Below, piece by piece: positions 61,704 to 64,000 of a DNA stretch of 64,000 nt. A program made the position numbers and the translations under genes. Below the pieces are notes generated by a model. It searched no databases and had not been told where the DNA came from. It saw only the letters and a program-made list of their open reading frames with translations. The DNA is taken from NCBI GenBank assembly GCA_963851095.1, contig CAWKOX010000025.1, positions 186,001 through 250,000 on the forward strand. The letters are read 5' to 3'. The first letter of the stretch is position 1. The number at the start of each line of letters is the position of its first letter. This DNA comes from Oleispira sp963851095. GTDB taxonomy: Bacteria; Pseudomonadota; Gammaproteobacteria; Pseudomonadales; Oceanobacteraceae.

Positions 61704-63209
61704 TTACGCGGCCTTCTCAATCATTTCTTCTTCCGTTAAAGGAATGATACGGAAATGCGTCACGGCAAATGCGATACAAAAAATCGGACCCAATAGGTTA
61801 AAAAAGGTATACGGTAGATAGGTCAGCGTTGCGACGCCCAGCGTTCCAGCCATATAAGCACCACACGTATTCCAAGGAATAAGCGGTGACGTCATGGTGG
61901 CAGAATCCTCAAGTGTTCGAGACAGATTTTGAGAAGCTAATCCACGCTTAGTATATTCAAGCTTAAACATACGCCCCGGCAAGACGATGGCAATATATTG
62001 GTCTGCAGTCATTACGTTTGCACCAATACAGGTAAAGACCGTAGTAATGATCAACCCAGTCGTTGATTCAATAGAACTCATAATCGCCGCCAGAATACGC
62101 TGTAGCAGACCAACGGTTTCCATGACCGAACCAAAAGTCATTGCACACAAAATAAGCCAAACCGTATTTAACATACTGCTCATACCACCACGAGACAGCA
62201 AGCTATCTAACGCGTCATTGCCGATATCCGATTGATAGCCATCAAACAGGACCTTCCAAGCGGCCAAAAAGTTTTGTTCCACAACGGATAGTCCGTCTCC
62301 TAATTCTGATACCACCACAAAACGCGCAACGGATTCTGGTTGAAAAATAACCGCGAAGACACAGCCAATTACAGCGCCCGCAAGAATCGTTGGCAAAGCA
62401 GGCACTCGCATCCACGCCAAAGCAAAAACAAAAAATACTGGCAATAACAAATGCAAACCAATCGTAAAATTAGCATCCAATCCTTCCATTGTTTCGCGAA
62501 TCGACTGTGCAGACGATAACGTTGGCTCCCCCCCCATAAAGGCAAACAAAAGCAACGCAATCACAAAGCTCGGTATAGTGGTCCAGAGTAAGTTCTGAAT
62601 GTGCAAAAAAAGTGGTGTATCCGTCACCGCAGAGGCTAGATTGGTCGTATCAGAAAGTGGCGATAACTTATCACCAAAATACGCACCGGAAATAACAGCA
62701 CCTGCAGCAATCGCTGGGTCTAGCTGCATAGCAGCAGACATGCCCATAAAAGCAACACCCAGTGTCCCCGCGACGGTCCAAGAACTACCAATACTCATGG
62801 CAGCAATCGCACAAACCAAGCACGCCGCCGCGTAAAACCACTCTGCGCTGATCAGCATGAGGCCATAATAAATCAAGCTTTGCACGGTTCCCGACAGCAT
62901 CCAACTACCAATTAATGAACCAACCACCAGCAAGATAAGCACCGCAATCATGGCATTAGAAATACCATCAATAATACCCTGCTCAATGGTATCCCATTTA
63001 AAGCCCATCCTGACGCCAATAATAGAAGCGACTGCAGCTGCAATCAGCAGAGCAATCTGGTTGCCACCATAGGAAGAGTCGTCAGAGAAATAGTACACAG
63101 AGCCGGCCAGCATGATCATTAATAAAATCACGGGCAATACGGCTAAGCTAAGAGGAATAGCGTTATTATTGTCTGTACTCGTAGGCACATTAGGAGTCGA
63201 AGAAGACAT
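61704..63209 (-). CDS. nhaC: NhaC-family Na+/H+ antiporter
   Basis: 501 aa with about twelve membrane helices. Conserved NhaC motifs: SIGSSWTVAGTLGVAFMGMS, ISGAYFGDKLSPLSDTTNLA, and near the end DSATMTSPLIPWNTCGAYMA. ATG 63209 has AAGAG six bases upstream; the in-frame GTG at 63215 lacks one. It exchanges sodium (or another substrate such as malate in MleN relatives) for protons at the inner membrane. Confidence 0.92.
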   Translation of the reverse strand: MSSSTPNVPTSTDNNNAIPLSLAVLPVILLMIMLAGSVYYFSDDSSYGGNQIALLIAAAVASIIGVRMGFKWDTIEQGIIDGISNAMIAVLILLVVGSLIGSWMLSGTVQSLIYYGLMLISAEWFYAAACLVCAIAAMSIGSSWTVAGTLGVAFMGMSAAMQLDPAIAAGAVISGAYFGDKLSPLSDTTNLASAVTDTPLFLHIQNLLWTTIPSFVIALLLFAFMGGEPTLSSAQSIRETMEGLDANFTIGLHLLLPVFFVFALAWMRVPALPTILAGAVIGCVFAVIFQPESVARFVVVSELGDGLSVVEQNFLAAWKVLFDGYQSDIGNDALDSLLSRGGMSSMLNTVWLILCAMTFGSVMETVGLLQRILAAIMSSIESTTGLIITTVFTCIGANVMTADQYIAIVLPGRMFKLEYTKRGLASQNLSRTLEDSATMTSPLIPWNTCGAYMAGTLGVATLTYLPYTFFNLLGPIFCIAFAVTHFRIIPLTEEEMIEKAA

Positions 63210-63290
63210 AGTCACTCTTTATTGTTTCGAATTAACGCATTCTAACCAATTAGTTAACTTTTTATAATCTATTCATGTCTTTAATTCTGT

Positions 63291-63707
63291 TTAAAAGGCT
63301 AATTTCGCCCCAAATTGCAAAGAGTTAGACGACAAGTCATCAAAGTCAGTTCGAGTAAACTCCACATACACTGCAGAAGTTTCTTCACTGTGTAGAGGAA
63401 AAGAGTAGCCAATACTGTTTAGATTAGAGCAGCCCTCTTTAGACCACGGGCGCAGCAAACCCGTTAAAACAGCCGACCAGCAATGTCGGCCATGACGATA
63501 ATAAGGTCCTGCACTTAACTCAGACCCGGGATTATCAACCGGCCATTGCAAGGCGATTTCCATAGAACTACTGATACCATCAAACAAGCCGACTCTGTGA
63601 TGTTCAGAATCATCCTCAGGTATACGCTTAGATTGCTCATCACTGCTCCAAGTCCAAATACCAACCTGTGTACTTAAAAACGGAAACCACTGCACACCCA
63701 AGCCCAA
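63291..63707 (-). pseudogene. Outer-membrane beta-barrel protein, C-terminal part (frameshifted)
   Basis: 138 codons in the second frame, opening LSLGLGVQWFPFLSTQVGIW and continuing with alternating strands to a final SLQFGAKLAF, the aromatic C-terminus expected of an outer-membrane barrel. It joins the frame ending at 63710 if one T is added in GATTAAGC, giving ADLSLGLGVQWF. So the two frames are one gene of about 210 aa with a single-base deletion. The barrel family is not identified. Confidence 0.72.
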
Positions 63708-63709
63708 GC

Positions 63710-63922
63710 TTAATCAGCCGACTGACTGCCCCTCGATCTTCCTCTTTCATAACCTCCCAAACTATTGTCCGAGCGATCAAGTTTATGAATTCCCACCCCT
63801 AGCGCTAAATCAACATAAGGAACGGGAGAAAAATAAGAACCTGCAGAAATTTCCCTTTCACCAGCACTCGCAATAGCCGACCAATAGACAACGAGCATAA
63901 AAGTACTTATTTTAACCCTCAT
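63710..63922 (-). pseudogene. Outer-membrane beta-barrel protein, N-terminal part (frameshifted)
   Basis: 70 codons. A signal peptide (MLVVYWSAIASA cut before GE) is followed by EISAGSYFSPVPYVDLALGV, typical of small barrels, and stops at TAA 63710-63712. The frame from 63707 carries on the barrel. A one-base loss at a T pair (about 63711-63714) is the simplest cause, real or from the assembly. Confidence 0.72.
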
Positions 63923-64000
63923 AAATACGCCCTTGATTCACCTTCATGTCACACCCGTCTTTTTCTGCAGCGAGATAATTAACGCTACCAAGGTCTCAAT

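Overview
The window is a gene-dense, moderately AT-leaning chromosomal segment of a marine-type gammaproteobacterium, most like the Oceanospirillales (Oleispira/Bermanella/Thalassolituus type). This is inferred from gene order and families: the fimV-truA-trpF-trpB-trpA-folC run, leuCD/leuB/asd with a divergent LysR gene, apbE-nqrM-sthA, fabR, rssB/rssC, a FimV-type polar hub protein, and many small gammaproteobacterial DUF families (DUF416, DUF599, DUF1461, DUF2750, DUF2947, DUF4389). No rRNA, tRNA, CRISPR array, prophage or insertion sequence was seen. The species is not identified.

Layout. 1-7.5 kb (minus): folC (cut by the window edge), trpA, trpB, trpF, truA, fimV. 7.8-12.6 kb (minus): asd, leuB, leuD, leuC; leuD and leuB are separated by about 440 bp holding two palindromic repeat elements in opposite orientation. 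12.8-14.8 kb (plus): LysR regulator and a tandem universal stress protein. 14.8-19.9 kb (minus): periplasmic rhodanese, then the nitrate/nitrite assimilation set nirB, nirD and a NarK-type transporter, behind a structured leader. 20.2-25 kb (plus): fabR, a frameshifted dusA, tal, a TerB-like gene, and a homologue of the replication fork-trap protein Tus. 25-30.6 kb: sthA, nqrM, apbE (minus), an ArsR regulator (plus), a DUF4062 protein and an AEC transporter (minus). 30.7-39.1 kb (mostly plus): rlmG, a YigZ protein, an MBL-fold lipoprotein, DUF416, trhP, a MlaC/solute-binding-protein fusion and rluA. 39.2-45.4 kb (minus): DUF1461 protein, two alpha/beta hydrolases, sixA, DUF4389, gpsA, rssC, rssB. 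45.5-52.3 kb: PilZ protein, MlaA-like protein, a 1049-aa orphan lipoprotein, DUF599, SOS-regulated yebG, DUF2750. 52.5-64 kb: LpxL-type acyltransferase, EamA transporter, DUF2947, tandem-domain PTPS/QueD-like protein, an unlisted 57-aa coiled-coil gene, MltC-like transglycosylase, argS, a HEPN-like protein, a Bax-inhibitor-1 family protein, FKBP isomerase, NhaC antiporter, and a frameshifted outer-membrane barrel gene at the edge.

How the genes work together: amino-acid biosynthesis (Trp, Leu, and the Asp family through asd), nitrogen assimilation, RpoS-type stress signalling (RssB/RssC), envelope lipid homeostasis (MlaA, MlaC fusion, LpxL, GpsA) and tRNA/rRNA modification (TruA, DusA, TrhP, RlmG, RluA). 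Most of it is core genome. The most unusual items are the Tus homologue translationally coupled to a TerB-like gene, the MlaC-SBP_bac_3 fusion, the repeat pair inside the leu cluster, the structured leader/ORF before nirB, and the DUF4062 protein. Two genes (dusA and the terminal barrel) are broken at short T runs, which could be real mutations or assembly errors.
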